Positions 30,651 through 39,612 of a stretch of 54,787 nt of DNA are shown here, one piece after another. This DNA is from Flavobacteriales bacterium (lineage in GTDB: Bacteria > Bacteroidota > Bacteroidia > Flavobacteriales_F > PHOS-HE28). The notes under the pieces are model-generated. The model searched no databases, was not told the DNA's origin, and was given only the letters and a program-made list of their open reading frames with translations. Numbering within the stretch: the first letter of the stretch is position 1; each line of letters starts with the position of its first letter. The translations under genes were made by a program, and so were the position numbers. The stretch covers positions 1 to 54,787 of the forward strand of contig JAGNUG010000012.1 of assembly GCA_017987115.1 (NCBI GenBank), given 5' to 3'.

Positions 30651-31891
30651 GTACGCTTGTGCCTGCTCCACCTTATCTTTCCGGCATGAGCACCTCAAAG
30701 GAAAAGGTTCCAGGTTCGTTGGACATGGAGCGGGTCGGTGGTGTTCTGTTCCGAACTGCTGCCGAAGGACTGGTCGTAGTTGATCGTGCAGGGGTCATCG
30801 TTATGCATAATCCACGGCTCGATACAATGTTCGGTTACAATAAAGATGAATTGAGCGGCAGAACCATCGAGATCTTGATCCCAGAAGCTATACGCGGAAG
30901 ACACAAGGGTCATCGAGAAAAATACAATGAGAAACCAGTTGAGCGTTTCATGGGGATCGGAATGGAACTCAATGGCCAGCGCAAAGATGGAACCGTATTC
31001 CCTGTCGAGGTCAGTCTGAATCACTTCAAGGTGGACGACCAGCAATTCGCAATGGGCCTAGTGACCGATATTACGTTGCGGCACGAGGCTGAAGTTGTCC
31101 TGCGCAGAAGCAAACAGGAATTGGAAGAACTGGTACAACAGCGCACCGCAGAGCTGAAGTCCGCGGAAAGAAGCGTTCGAGAAGCACTGGTAAAAGAGCG
31201 CGAACTGCATGCTTTAAAGAGCAGGTTCGTGTCCATGGCAAGTCACGAATTCCGCACTCCGCTGAGCACCATCATGAGCAGTGTTGACCTTATCGGTCGG
31301 TACACCGAAAAAACGGGTGATGAGAAAGTGGACAAGCACCTTGGACGCATAAGAGGAAAAGTGAGGGAGATGACTGCCATGCTGAACGAGTTCCTATCGT
31401 TGGAACGCATCGAACAAGGCCAAGTGCAATGCAATCCTACGACTTTCGACATCGTTGATCTTTGCATCGAATTGATGGAGGAACTGCGGCAGCTCGCCAA
31501 ACCCGGCCAAGCGTTGGATTATGATCATACTGCTGCAGAGCGCAACGTCCTATCGGATCGCCAAATGCTGAGCAATGTGATCTCCAACTTAGTGACCAAC
31601 GCGATCAAATATTCGCCTGAGAACAAACCCATCGAATTACGCTCGCATATTGAGGGTTGTCGGTTGGTGATCACTGTACGAGATGAAGGGATCGGGATCC
31701 CACCGGAAGACCAACAACACTTGTTCGAAAGGTTCTTCCGTGGAAGCAATGCGACCACCATTCAAGGAACTGGCCTAGGGCTCAATCTTGTGAAGCGCTA
31801 TTTGGATCATCTTGAAGGCATCATTGATTTAAATAGTGGATCGGGCAATACGAAATTCACTGTAACGCTTCCACAAAACCTCGCTACTTGA
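30647..31891 (+). CDS. PAS-domain sensor histidine kinase with FixL-like PAS signature
   Basis: The 414-residue protein has no membrane helix, so it is a cytoplasmic sensor. Residues about 35-155 form a PAS domain, followed by a coiled coil (QELEELVQQRTAELK), a DHp domain with phospho-accepting His200 (SHEFRTP), and a catalytic domain with N box (NLVTNAIKYS), DEGIGIP, and GTGLGLNL. The PAS motif IPEAIRGRHKGHREKY then GIGMELNGQRKDG matches FixL: His86 stands at the haem-ligand position, but the Arg that senses O2 in FixL (Arg220) is Met106. Haem binding is therefore possible, not shown; this motif also occurs in haem-free PAS domains. It overlaps cdo by 4 bases and is one base from the regulator. 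Confidence 0.9.
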   Translation: MSTLVPAPPYLSGMSTSKEKVPGSLDMERVGGVLFRTAAEGLVVVDRAGVIVMHNPRLDTMFGYNKDELSGRTIEILIPEAIRGRHKGHREKYNEKPVERFMGIGMELNGQRKDGTVFPVEVSLNHFKVDDQQFAMGLVTDITLRHEAEVVLRRSKQELEELVQQRTAELKSAERSVREALVKERELHALKSRFVSMASHEFRTPLSTIMSSVDLIGRYTEKTGDEKVDKHLGRIRGKVREMTAMLNEFLSLERIEQGQVQCNPTTFDIVDLCIELMEELRQLAKPGQALDYDHTAAERNVLSDRQMLSNVISNLVTNAIKYSPENKPIELRSHIEGCRLVITVRDEGIGIPPEDQQHLFERFFRGSNATTIQGTGLGLNLVKRYLDHLEGIIDLNSGSGNTKFTVTLPQNLAT

Positions 31892-31892
31892 C

Positions 31893-32963
31893 ATGCACTC
31901 CACGAAGACGATACTCCTGATCGAAGACGATGCCGATATGCGGGATAATACCGCCGAGATCCTAGAACTCGCGGACTACCGCGTGTTGAAAGCGGAGAAC
32001 GGTAGGCGGGGCGTGGAAATAGCGCGAAAGGAATCGCCCGATCTGGTGCTCTGCGACATCATGATGCCGGAGCTCGATGGGCATGGTGTACTATATCTGC
32101 TGGGCCGTGATCCAGCAACAGCGGAGATCCCGTTCATTTTTCTCAGTGCAAAAGCAGAACGCAGCGATGTACGCAAGGGGATGGAATTGGGAGCCGATGA
32201 CTACCTGACCAAACCATACGAAGAGGGCGAATTGCTCAACGCCGTTGAAGGGCGTTTGAAACGGAGCGAATTGTTCCGCAAAGGTTTTGACAATGGGTTC
32301 GAAGGCTTGAACAAATTCATGGATCAGGCCCGCGGTCTGGAGGCATTGAAGGACATCAGCAGCGACCGTAAAACGAGAAAGATCGCGAAGAAGGAAACGT
32401 TGTTCCATGACGGCGACGAGATGCGCCAGATCCCATACATCGTATCCGGGAAAGTGCGAACGTACAAGATGAACAACGACGGCAAGGAATTGGTAACGGG
32501 CCTGCACGGCACCGGCGATTTCGTTGGCTACATGGGGCTCTTGGAGAATGGCCGAGCAATGGAGACCGCCGAAGCGTTGGAAGAATGCGAAGTTGCGCTG
32601 ATCCCGTGCGAAGACCTCTTGGCCCTGCTTCAGAAAGACCGTGATGTAAGTATCCGATTCATCAAAATGCTCACGCACGATGTAAAGGAAAAGGAAATGC
32701 ACCTTTTGCAACTTGCCTATGCAAGTGTTCGCCAACGCGTTGCGCAAGCATTGTTACGCGTCCATGACCGCTATGCGGAGGAGAACAAAGCAGACCTTGG
32801 CCTGCGCATTAGCAGAGAAGATCTGGCAAGCATTGTGGGCACAGCCACGGAATCACTGATCCGGTGTTTAAGTGACCTGAAGGATGAAGGACTGATCACC
32901 ACACAAGGGCGGGATATTCAGATCGCCGATAAATCAGGTCTGGTTAAATTGGCGTATCGCTGA
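31893..32963 (+). CDS. Receiver-CRP/FNR fusion response regulator
   Basis: Residues 1-125 are a receiver domain (acidic EDD at 11-13, phospho-accepting Asp55 in LCDIMMPELDG, LSAKAE, TKPY). Residues 150-265 are a cNMP-like sensor domain (ETLFHDGDEMRQIPYIVSGK, GTGDFVGYMGLLEN). The C-terminus is a Crp-type helix-turn-helix: ISREDLASIVGTATESLIRC, with the Glu and Arg that contact G-C pairs in CRP/FNR sites. No Cys cluster is seen in the sensor domain, so it is unlike FNR. The kinase partner is encoded just upstream. The arrangement merges the roles of FixJ (receiver) and FixK (CRP-type activator). Targets are proposed to be the TGAC-N4-GTCA boxes in this window. Confidence 0.9.
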   Translation: MHSTKTILLIEDDADMRDNTAEILELADYRVLKAENGRRGVEIARKESPDLVLCDIMMPELDGHGVLYLLGRDPATAEIPFIFLSAKAERSDVRKGMELGADDYLTKPYEEGELLNAVEGRLKRSELFRKGFDNGFEGLNKFMDQARGLEALKDISSDRKTRKIAKKETLFHDGDEMRQIPYIVSGKVRTYKMNNDGKELVTGLHGTGDFVGYMGLLENGRAMETAEALEECEVALIPCEDLLALLQKDRDVSIRFIKMLTHDVKEKEMHLLQLAYASVRQRVAQALLRVHDRYAEENKADLGLRISREDLASIVGTATESLIRCLSDLKDEGLITTQGRDIQIADKSGLVKLAYR

Positions 32964-33046
32964 TCGTATCAGCTGTTCAGGAAATAGTGTAAGCTTCCTC
33001 ACAATTCGGACAGTTGAAAAGTTGAGAACTTTGAAACTGACCAGTG

Positions 33047-33313
33047 ATGAAGAAAAGCAGATACACTCCACAGCAGATCGTATCGATCCTGAAGGAGCAT
33101 GAAGGTGGCAAAGCCGCCGTTGAAGTATGCCGTGATCGCGGTTTAAGCCAGCAGACCTTGTACACCTGGCGCAAGCGATATGGTGGTATGGATGCCAGTG
33201 AGCTTAAGCGGCTCAAAGAGCTAGAGGCTTAGAACACCAAGCTCAAACGCATGTATGCGGAGCTGGCTCTGGACCATGAGCTGGCCAAGGAGATCATCGC
33301 AAAAAAGCCCTAA
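33047..33313 (+). pseudogene. IS3-family orfA with an internal stop
   Basis: The helix-turn-helix protein reads MKKSRYTPQQIVSILKEHEG, then CRDRGLSQQTLYTWRKRYGGM, standard for orfA. TAG at 33230-33232 replaces what should be a GAG codon in the leucine-zipper region (LKELEA-stop-NTKLKRMYAEL). The frame then continues to 33311-33313. The in-frame stop cuts off the coiled coil and makes the gene inactive unless read through. Confidence 0.88.
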
Positions 33314-33333
33314 AACCCTGCGAGCGGCGAGCG

Positions 33334-33879
33334 ATGGTGGAACACTACAGAGAAGAGCACGGCATCAGCAGGGCGTGTCGTGTGGTAGTTTTCAGTCACT
33401 CTACGATGTACCGCAGCTTGCAACAGAAGGATGACACCCAAATGGAAGAAGCATTATTGAAGAAAGCCCAGCAGTACCCGCACCAGAGTGGTCCGGGTAT
33501 TGAACCACTTGATGGCTCGACGGGCTAAACCCATGAAGATCCGTATGGAAAACGGCCCTGAGTTCATCGCCAAGATCACCGAGGATCGGAGCCATGCACA
33601 TGGCATGGAATTCCTTCATATACAACCAAGTAAGCCCACCCAGAACGCATACATGGAACGCTTCAACGGCAGCTTTGGAAGAGGGGTGATGCCTAACTGT
33701 TCGAGGATCTGGACCAAGTGAGAGAGCGATCCGATCAGTGGATGCACGACTACAACCACCACAGACCACTTGATGCCTTGGATGACCTTGCTCCGATGGA
33801 ATTCGCCCGCCAGCGTCTTAGCCGGGTGCGCCCAGCTAAGGCGCTGAAACCAGAACAAACACTTGAAAACCTAAATTAG
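33334..33879 (+). pseudogene. IS3-family orfB with internal deletion and frameshifts
   Basis: The 5' end reads MVEHYREEHGISRACRVV in the -1 frame from orfA. Near 33475 the frame breaks and the sequence jumps to the late part of the integrase domain (TRVVRVLNHLMARRAKPMKI, ENGPEFIAKI, KPTQNAYMERFNGSFGRG), then shifts again to QWMHDYNHHRPLDALDDLAP before the stop. About 120 residues with the first catalytic Asp are missing, and the usual DNGPEF is ENGPEF. The transposase cannot be active. Confidence 0.88.
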
Positions 33880-33923
33880 CACTGTCCGAAAGAGGGGAAG
33901 CCTACGATCAATTTATGTTTACC

Positions 33924-35111
33924 ATGAAGAGGAAAAAAGCATTTTACGTACTTACATGTAATCTTCTATTCCTTTCCTTTAATGTATTGGCACAAAATTC
34001 CCCCTCTACCAAAATGGAATTCGGCAAAGGAATTCAATTTACATCTCCCGATTCAACGTTTACAATGGCGATCCGCGGACGCATCCAAAGTATGTTCGAG
34101 GCGAAAGGAGATCTTACGAACGAAACTGGTGGTGCCGACTTTTTGTTGAGAAGATGTCGTTTGAATATTCAAGGAAGTGCATTTGATCCAAGATTTTCAT
34201 ACCGCATTCAGATCGGATTTGCTCATGGAGATATTACTTCTGCCAATAGCACAATGCAGAACAATTTAATTCTGAGAGACGCCATGCTCTTCTATATGGT
34301 GAATAAATGGATGCGTATCGGTTTTGGGCAGACCAAACTTCCAGGCAATAGACAACGGCAGGTTTCCTCTGCAGTTCTTCAATTGGTGGAACGTTCCATT
34401 GCGAACAATAATTTCACATTGGATAGGGATAAAGGGCTTTGGATCCATACTAATTTCAACATCAGTAAAGCCGTTCTAAGATCCACACTTTCAATATCAA
34501 GCGGTGAGGGTCGAATTATTTCCGGTAAAAATGGCAGACTTTGTTATTCCGGGAGAATGGAGTATTTACCATTAGGCGATTTCTCAAAGAACGGTGCCTA
34601 CGTTGAAGCCGATATTGAAAGAGAACTGAAACCGAAAATCTCCATTGCTGGTGCGTACAGCTATAACGATGGAGCGATTCGAACAATGGGGCAGCTTGGA
34701 GATTTTTTATACAATTCACAAACGGCGAACATTCAGTACTATGGCGCTGATGTACTTTTCAAATACAAAGGTTTTTCTCTAGCGTCGGAATTGTACAACA
34801 GAAATTCGAACAATGGTCCAATTACGAATGATACGGATACAACTCAAATCAACTATATAGTTTCAGGAACTGCCTTCGTGATCCAGTCCGGGTATTTTGT
34901 AACTGGAACGAATGAGATCTCAATGAGATATGCTCAAATAGAACCAGAAGCTAAGGTTGCCTCAGTAATGAGCACACAAAAGGAGTATGTAGTTGGATTT
35001 TCTCATTACTTCAACAAGCATAGTTTGAAAGTACAATCCGACATTACCTATTACGAAAATGGTGCAATCAATAGTTTGGTATACAGGCTTTCAGGAGTTG
35101 TTACATTCTAG
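33924..35111 (+). CDS. Phosphate-selective porin O/P-like outer membrane protein
   Basis: The 395-residue protein starts MKRKKAFYVLTCNLLFLSF with a signal ending FNVLAQ. The mature chain alternates beta strands as in OprO/OprP-like porins: FTMAIRGRIQSMFEAKG, DFLLRRCRLNIQGSAFDP, ILRDAMLFYMVNKWMRIGFG and a closing SLVYRLSGVVTF with terminal Phe. Ion selectivity cannot be inferred. Codon use is clearly AT-richer than in neighbouring genes (about 40% GC in a sampled stretch), and the gene sits directly after the IS remnant, which suggests acquisition by transfer. An alternative start is ATG 33915. Confidence 0.82.
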   Translation: MKRKKAFYVLTCNLLFLSFNVLAQNSPSTKMEFGKGIQFTSPDSTFTMAIRGRIQSMFEAKGDLTNETGGADFLLRRCRLNIQGSAFDPRFSYRIQIGFAHGDITSANSTMQNNLILRDAMLFYMVNKWMRIGFGQTKLPGNRQRQVSSAVLQLVERSIANNNFTLDRDKGLWIHTNFNISKAVLRSTLSISSGEGRIISGKNGRLCYSGRMEYLPLGDFSKNGAYVEADIERELKPKISIAGAYSYNDGAIRTMGQLGDFLYNSQTANIQYYGADVLFKYKGFSLASELYNRNSNNGPITNDTDTTQINYIVSGTAFVIQSGYFVTGTNEISMRYAQIEPEAKVASVMSTQKEYVVGFSHYFNKHSLKVQSDITYYENGAINSLVYRLSGVVTF

Positions 35112-35160
35112 TTCACAGATAAATTAGGGATGCTTACACCTGGTCATAACCCGAACATCA

Positions 35161-35190
35161 TTCAACATTCCCCTCCCAGTCCTAACTTCG
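35161..35190 (+). promoter_or_regulatory. Promoter of the 2-oxoacid dehydrogenase E1 gene
   Basis: TTC (35161-35163), 19 bases, then TAACTTCG (35183-35190) is close to the Bacteroidota TTG-N19-TAnnTTTG consensus, with one mismatch in each element. The ATG at 35218 lies 27 bases downstream. Confidence 0.5.
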
Positions 35191-35217
35191 CGACGATCAC
35201 AAGAAGATACCGTGTGC

Positions 35218-37695
35218 ATGACCGCGACCGCCGAAGCAAAGATCACCCTGAAGGAATTACGTGAAGAGATCCTTCGCGACTACGCGCTGGTGCATACTAG
35301 CCGCGAAGCGAGTTTATTGGGCCGCAAGGAAGTTCTTACGGGAAAAGCCAAGTTCGGCATCTTCGGCGATGGCAAGGAGTTGGCGCAGGTTGCCATGGCC
35401 AAACAATTCCGCCCAGGCGATTGGCGCAGCGGGTACTACCGCGATATGACCTTCATGTTCGCCATCGGCGAACTCACCGTTCAGCAATGGTTCGCACAAC
35501 TCTATGCGCATGCCGACCTGGAGCACGAACCAGCAACAGGTGGCCGACAAATGAACGGGCATTTTGCTACGCGTTCTTTGGATGAGAACGGCGAGTGGAA
35601 GAACTTGGCTGAGCAATTCAACTCCAGTCCTGACATGTCGCCGACCGCTGGCCAGATGCCCAGGTTATTGGGGCTTGCGCAAGCCAGCAAGATGTTCCGC
35701 AAGAACAAAGCTTTGCACGGTTACACGCACTTCAGCGATAAAGGGAACGAGGTCGCATTCGGGACCATCGGCGACGCCAGCACCAGTGAAGGGCATTTCT
35801 GGGAGACCATGAATGCGGCCGGCGTGTTGCAAGTACCCTTGGCAATGAACGTGTGGGACGATGGTTGGGGCATTAGCGTCAGTAAGGATCATCAGACCAC
35901 GAAAGGTAGCATCAGCGGGCTTTTGAAAGGATTCGAGAAAGAAGACGGCACCAACGGTATCCGGATCCACACGGTTAGAGGTTGGGACTATGCAGGATTG
36001 AACAAAGTGTATGAGACGGCGATCGCCGATTGCCGTGAGGAGCATGTTCCGTGTTTGATCCATGTTCAGGAGATCACGCAACCGCAAGGCCATAGCACCA
36101 GTGGATCACACGAGCGGTACAAGAACAGCGTAACGGATTGGATCCGAGATAACAACGGTAAAAAGATCAAAGAGGTACCTCTGTTGGATTGGTATAAGGA
36201 GTACGATTGCAATGTGAAATTCCGTCAATGGATACTCACATTCAAACCAGGCGGCGAGCCGCTAGCTACCGAGGCGGAACTGGATGCCATCGAACAAGAA
36301 GCAAGGAAAGATGTACGTGCTGCGCAGAAAGCGGCATGGGCAGCGTTCGAAGCTGAGATAAAGCTGGAAGTCCACAACGCGAGCTTCATTATGGAAGCTT
36401 TGGCCGCTGGCAGACAACATGATGACGGTACCGCTGCGGCTACTATCACCAAGCTGGTCAACGAGCTGCGCGCCGAGATCAGCCCAGGCTGGAAGGATAT
36501 CGTGCGTGCCGCGCGAAGAGCTTTGTTGGCGGGCCGAAAAGCCGACCCTATCGCACGCCAACCACTCATTGACTGGATCGAGGAAGCGATGGCCCTCAAT
36601 GGAGACCGATACGGCAGTCACCTATACAGCCAAAGTGCACACAGCAGCTTGAATGTTGCGGAGGTATCGGTGGAATACAACACGGATGAAGAGGTGGACG
36701 GCCGCATCATCATCCGTGACAACTTCGCCGCGTTGTTCGAGAAGGAGCCACTATTGCTAACTTTCGGTGAGGACACTGGAAAGATCGGCGATGTGAACCA
36801 AGGCATGGAAGGCATGCAAGCAAGGTTCGGAGAGCTGCGTGTCAGCGATGTCGGTATCCGCGAAGCAACGATCCTAGGACAAGGTCTAGGCATGGCGTTG
36901 CGCGGCCTGCGTCCGGTGGCGGAGATCCAGTACTTGGACTACCTGCTCTACTGCATCCAAGGCATCAGTGATGACCTCTGCACCATCCAGTGGCGTACCA
37001 AAGGCGGTCAAAAAGCACCGTTGATCATCCGCACCCGCGGACATCGGCTGGAAGGTGTTTGGCACAGTGGCAGTCCTATGGGTATGATCATCAATGCCGC
37101 ACGAGGGTTGATCGTTTGTGTACCGCGCAACATGCAACAAGCTGCAGGGTTCTACAACACATTGATCCAAGGAGATGACCCTGCGCTGGTGATCGAATGC
37201 TTGAACGGCTATCGCAGCAAAGAGCGTTTACCGAGTAACCTAGGATCGTTCACAGTGCCTATCGGAATGCCGGAGATCGTTCGTGAAGGTACCGATCTTA
37301 CGTTGGTCAGCTATGGTAGCACTTTCCAGATCTGCATGCAAGCTGCTGAACGCATCCATGAGCTGGGCATCAATGTTGAGCTGATCGATGTGCGCACCCT
37401 CCTACCCTTCGACCGTGAGCATCAATGCGTGGAAAGTTTGAAAAAGACCAATCGTTTATTGATCGTGGATGAGGATGTTCCTGGTGGTGCCAGCGCTTAT
37501 TTGCTTCAACAGATCCTACAGGTTCAAGGCGGTTACCAGTATCTGGATAGCGCTCCTACAACCCTGACCGCCAAGGCGCACCGCCCGGCTTATGGCTCGG
37601 ATGGTGACTACTTCAGCAAGCCGAGTATTGAGGATGTTGTTGACGCGATCATCGGCCTGATCAACGAGGCAGAGCCCCAGCGTTTGGCAAACTGA
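35218..37695 (+). CDS. 2-oxoacid dehydrogenase E1, fused alpha and beta subunits
   Basis: An 825-residue thiamine-diphosphate enzyme. The alpha part covers about residues 1-400 and includes RDMTFMFAIGE, GRQMNGHF and the cofactor-binding GDASTSEGHFWETMNAAGV (from residue 185). The beta part (about residues 480-825) has LLTFGEDTGKIGDVNQG, GLRPVAEIQYLDYLLY, TRGHRLEGVWHSGSPMGM and a transketolase C-terminal domain (VSYGSTFQICMQAAERI). It decarboxylates 2-oxo acids, most likely branched-chain ones or pyruvate, with E2 and E3 encoded elsewhere. The one-chain form is common in Bacteroidota. ATG 35218 is preferred to GTG 35212, and a promoter precedes it. Confidence 0.93.
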   Translation: MTATAEAKITLKELREEILRDYALVHTSREASLLGRKEVLTGKAKFGIFGDGKELAQVAMAKQFRPGDWRSGYYRDMTFMFAIGELTVQQWFAQLYAHADLEHEPATGGRQMNGHFATRSLDENGEWKNLAEQFNSSPDMSPTAGQMPRLLGLAQASKMFRKNKALHGYTHFSDKGNEVAFGTIGDASTSEGHFWETMNAAGVLQVPLAMNVWDDGWGISVSKDHQTTKGSISGLLKGFEKEDGTNGIRIHTVRGWDYAGLNKVYETAIADCREEHVPCLIHVQEITQPQGHSTSGSHERYKNSVTDWIRDNNGKKIKEVPLLDWYKEYDCNVKFRQWILTFKPGGEPLATEAELDAIEQEARKDVRAAQKAAWAAFEAEIKLEVHNASFIMEALAAGRQHDDGTAAATITKLVNELRAEISPGWKDIVRAARRALLAGRKADPIARQPLIDWIEEAMALNGDRYGSHLYSQSAHSSLNVAEVSVEYNTDEEVDGRIIIRDNFAALFEKEPLLLTFGEDTGKIGDVNQGMEGMQARFGELRVSDVGIREATILGQGLGMALRGLRPVAEIQYLDYLLYCIQGISDDLCTIQWRTKGGQKAPLIIRTRGHRLEGVWHSGSPMGMIINAARGLIVCVPRNMQQAAGFYNTLIQGDDPALVIECLNGYRSKERLPSNLGSFTVPIGMPEIVREGTDLTLVSYGSTFQICMQAAERIHELGINVELIDVRTLLPFDREHQCVESLKKTNRLLIVDEDVPGGASAYLLQQILQVQGGYQYLDSAPTTLTAKAHRPAYGSDGDYFSKPSIEDVVDAIIGLINEAEPQRLAN

Positions 37696-37777
37696 CGATA
37701 CCTTAATAAGTTGATATTCTGCCTAATAAGGATCCTTTTTTGGTCAATTCACAAAGAATAACCACCTTTACACTCGC

Positions 37778-38116
37778 ATGTCACTCACTCAGCCAGAGAT
37801 CCAGCAAGCCCTTCGCATCAGCCGGGCCATTGAAGAGCATTTGGAACAGATCCGTTCGGTGAACGTACCGAGCCAGGAACTGTACCCTATGCTTGCAGAT
37901 CGCGAACTTGTAGAACGTGATAAGGAAAAGGGCGCGAATTTTCGCTTGTTCCTGAAGAAACTGCAGAAGGAGAACATGTTGAACTTGATCCCGCAATGCA
38001 GGGCAACTGCGCGCAGCGGTGGTAAGTTCGAATACACCTTCAACCGTGCAGGGTCGAACATGCCAGTGCGTAAGCCCTTGGATCCAAGCAAGAAAACGAA
38101 GGCCGAGGCCGAATAA
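37778..38116 (+). CDS. Conserved hypothetical protein
   Basis: A 112-residue soluble protein, MSLTQPEIQQALRISRAIEE then YPMLADRELVERDKEKGANF, RLFLKKLQKENMLNLIPQC and a basic C-terminal tail (RKPLDPSKKTKAEAE). The helix-helix-strand order with the KFEYTF strand could be a small winged helix, but I do not recognise the family. A promoter-like TTG (37740-37742), 20 bases, CACCTTTA (37763-37770) lies 8 bases before the ATG. Confidence 0.65.
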   Translation: MSLTQPEIQQALRISRAIEEHLEQIRSVNVPSQELYPMLADRELVERDKEKGANFRLFLKKLQKENMLNLIPQCRATARSGGKFEYTFNRAGSNMPVRKPLDPSKKTKAEAE

Positions 38117-38259
38117 GGGTCTATTTGTGTGAAGTTTGCATCTAAGTGAACCTCCGATGTCCACTCACGTTGTCATCGGTAGCCTGTCCAACTCAATTAT
38201 TGGATGCGCTTGTTCGGAACATCCACAAGTTGACTGCAACAACGTATAGTTCAAGATCC

Positions 38260-38622
38260 ATGCCTGCTGATCTCAATCAACAGATCGCCACTAAATGGTT
38301 CGCTGCGTTCAACGAACATGATCTAGATGCCTTACTGGCACTATACCATGACCAAGCCGAACATTACAGCCCCAAACTGAAGGTGCGGATGCCAGAAACC
38401 AATGGCATGGTGTGTGGCAAGGATGCACTGCGCGCATGGTGGCGCGATGCGTTCGATCGGTTACCGTCGTTGCAGTATGAAGTACTCAAACTCACTGCCA
38501 ATGATGAACAGGTCTTCATGGAGTATGTTCGGCATGTTAAAGGTGAAGATGATCTTCGAGTTGGTGAAGTGCTGGTGATCGAAAAGGGGCTGATCGTCAG
38601 TTCGCGGGTCTATCACGGGTAA
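38260..38622 (+). CDS. SnoaL-like (NTF2 fold) protein
   Basis: From ATG 38260, a 120-residue cytoplasmic protein with the polyketide-cyclase-like NTF2 plan: ATKWFAAFNEHDLDALLALYH, DAEHYSPKL, GKDALRAWWRDAFDRLPSLQ, and a last strand EVLVIEKGLIVSSRVYHG. Such proteins are small enzymes or steroid/ligand-binding proteins; the substrate is unknown. The frame extends back to 38146, but that stretch has no family match, and MPADLNQQIATKW is the natural start. Confidence 0.82.
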   Translation: MPADLNQQIATKWFAAFNEHDLDALLALYHDQAEHYSPKLKVRMPETNGMVCGKDALRAWWRDAFDRLPSLQYEVLKLTANDEQVFMEYVRHVKGEDDLRVGEVLVIEKGLIVSSRVYHG

Positions 38623-38706
38623 TCACTCGTTGTGGGTCTTATACAATTCCGCATTCCGGTTGTTCAGTAACACTATGGACCCTTCCCTTAGGCTAACTTC
38701 GCATCC

Positions 38707-39609
38707 ATGTCAACCGATCTCTACAAGATCCTCGGAGTGGACCGCAAAGCAAGTGCGGATCAGATCAAAGCCGCCTACCGGAAATTGGCGCGTAAACTTC
38801 ACCCGGATCTGAATCCCAACGATGACAATGCGAAAAAGAAATTCCAGGAGATCAATGAAGCGAATGAGGTCCTAAGTGATCCGGTCACACGCAAGAACTA
38901 TGATGAGTTCGGCGACCAATGGAAACATGCGGATCAACTTCGCGAAGCACAAAAGCAACGGTCGCAGCAATGGCAAGGCGGTGCAACAGGAGGTGGCAGC
39001 GGTTTTGGTGGCAGCGATCCTTTTGGTGGTGCGGAAGGCTATGAGGACATGTTCGATGGCATGTTCGGCGGGCGCGGTAGACAGGTGAAATTCCGCGGTC
39101 CGGACTATCAGGCGGAATTGCGTCTTGATCTTTTGAGCGCCTTCAAGACACATAAGCAAACGCTTACTGTAAATGGCCAACAGATCCGGATCACAGTACC
39201 CGCAGGTATTGAGAATGGGCAGACCATTAAGATCAGTGGCCACGGTGGAGCCGGTGCGAATGGCGGTCCACAAGGTGATCTTTATATCACGTTCCATATT
39301 GATCCGCATCCAAAATTCCAACGCGTCGGAAAAGACCTGTACACAACAGAGAGCATTAGCCTCACCACAGCGATGTTGGGAGGCACGCTAACACTGAACA
39401 CGCTGGAAGGTGCGGTAAAGCTGAAGGTTGCTCCGGAAACACAGAACAATACCAAAGTGAAACTGAAAGGCAAGGGCTTCCCGATCTATAAGAATGACGG
39501 TCATTTCGGAGACCTTTATGTAACCTACAACGTGGAACTTCCGAAGGACCTAAGTCCACAAGAGAAGGAACTGTTCCAACAATTAGCTGACCTACGTAAA
39601 ACCGTTTAG
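38707..39609 (+). CDS. cbpA: Curved DNA-binding J-domain co-chaperone CbpA
   Basis: The 300-residue protein has an N-terminal J domain (LYKILGVDRKASADQIKAAY; HPD at 32-34), a Gly/Phe-rich linker (GGATGGGSGFGGSDPFGG), then two DnaJ C-terminal beta domains (IRITVPAGIENGQTIKISGHG, KLKGKGFPIY). There is no zinc-finger domain, which separates it from DnaJ. CbpA stimulates DnaK and binds curved DNA. The CbpM gene follows after 3 bases. Confidence 0.93.
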   Translation: MSTDLYKILGVDRKASADQIKAAYRKLARKLHPDLNPNDDNAKKKFQEINEANEVLSDPVTRKNYDEFGDQWKHADQLREAQKQRSQQWQGGATGGGSGFGGSDPFGGAEGYEDMFDGMFGGRGRQVKFRGPDYQAELRLDLLSAFKTHKQTLTVNGQQIRITVPAGIENGQTIKISGHGGAGANGGPQGDLYITFHIDPHPKFQRVGKDLYTTESISLTTAMLGGTLTLNTLEGAVKLKVAPETQNNTKVKLKGKGFPIYKNDGHFGDLYVTYNVELPKDLSPQEKELFQQLADLRKTV

Positions 39610-39612
39610 ACC

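Larger units (their letters stand above)
32988..33906 (+). mobile_element. Degenerate IS3-family insertion sequence
   Basis: The left end (32990-33014) and the complement of the right end (33881-33904) are imperfect terminal inverted repeats, sharing AAGCTTCC/AGGCTTCC and TTCGGACAGT blocks. Between them are the remains of orfA and orfB of an IS3-family transposase. The A6G slippery sequence for the -1 frameshift (33301-33307) is intact, but both genes are broken. No clear target duplication is seen, so the insertion is old. It lies between the regulator gene and an AT-rich porin gene. Confidence 0.85.
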
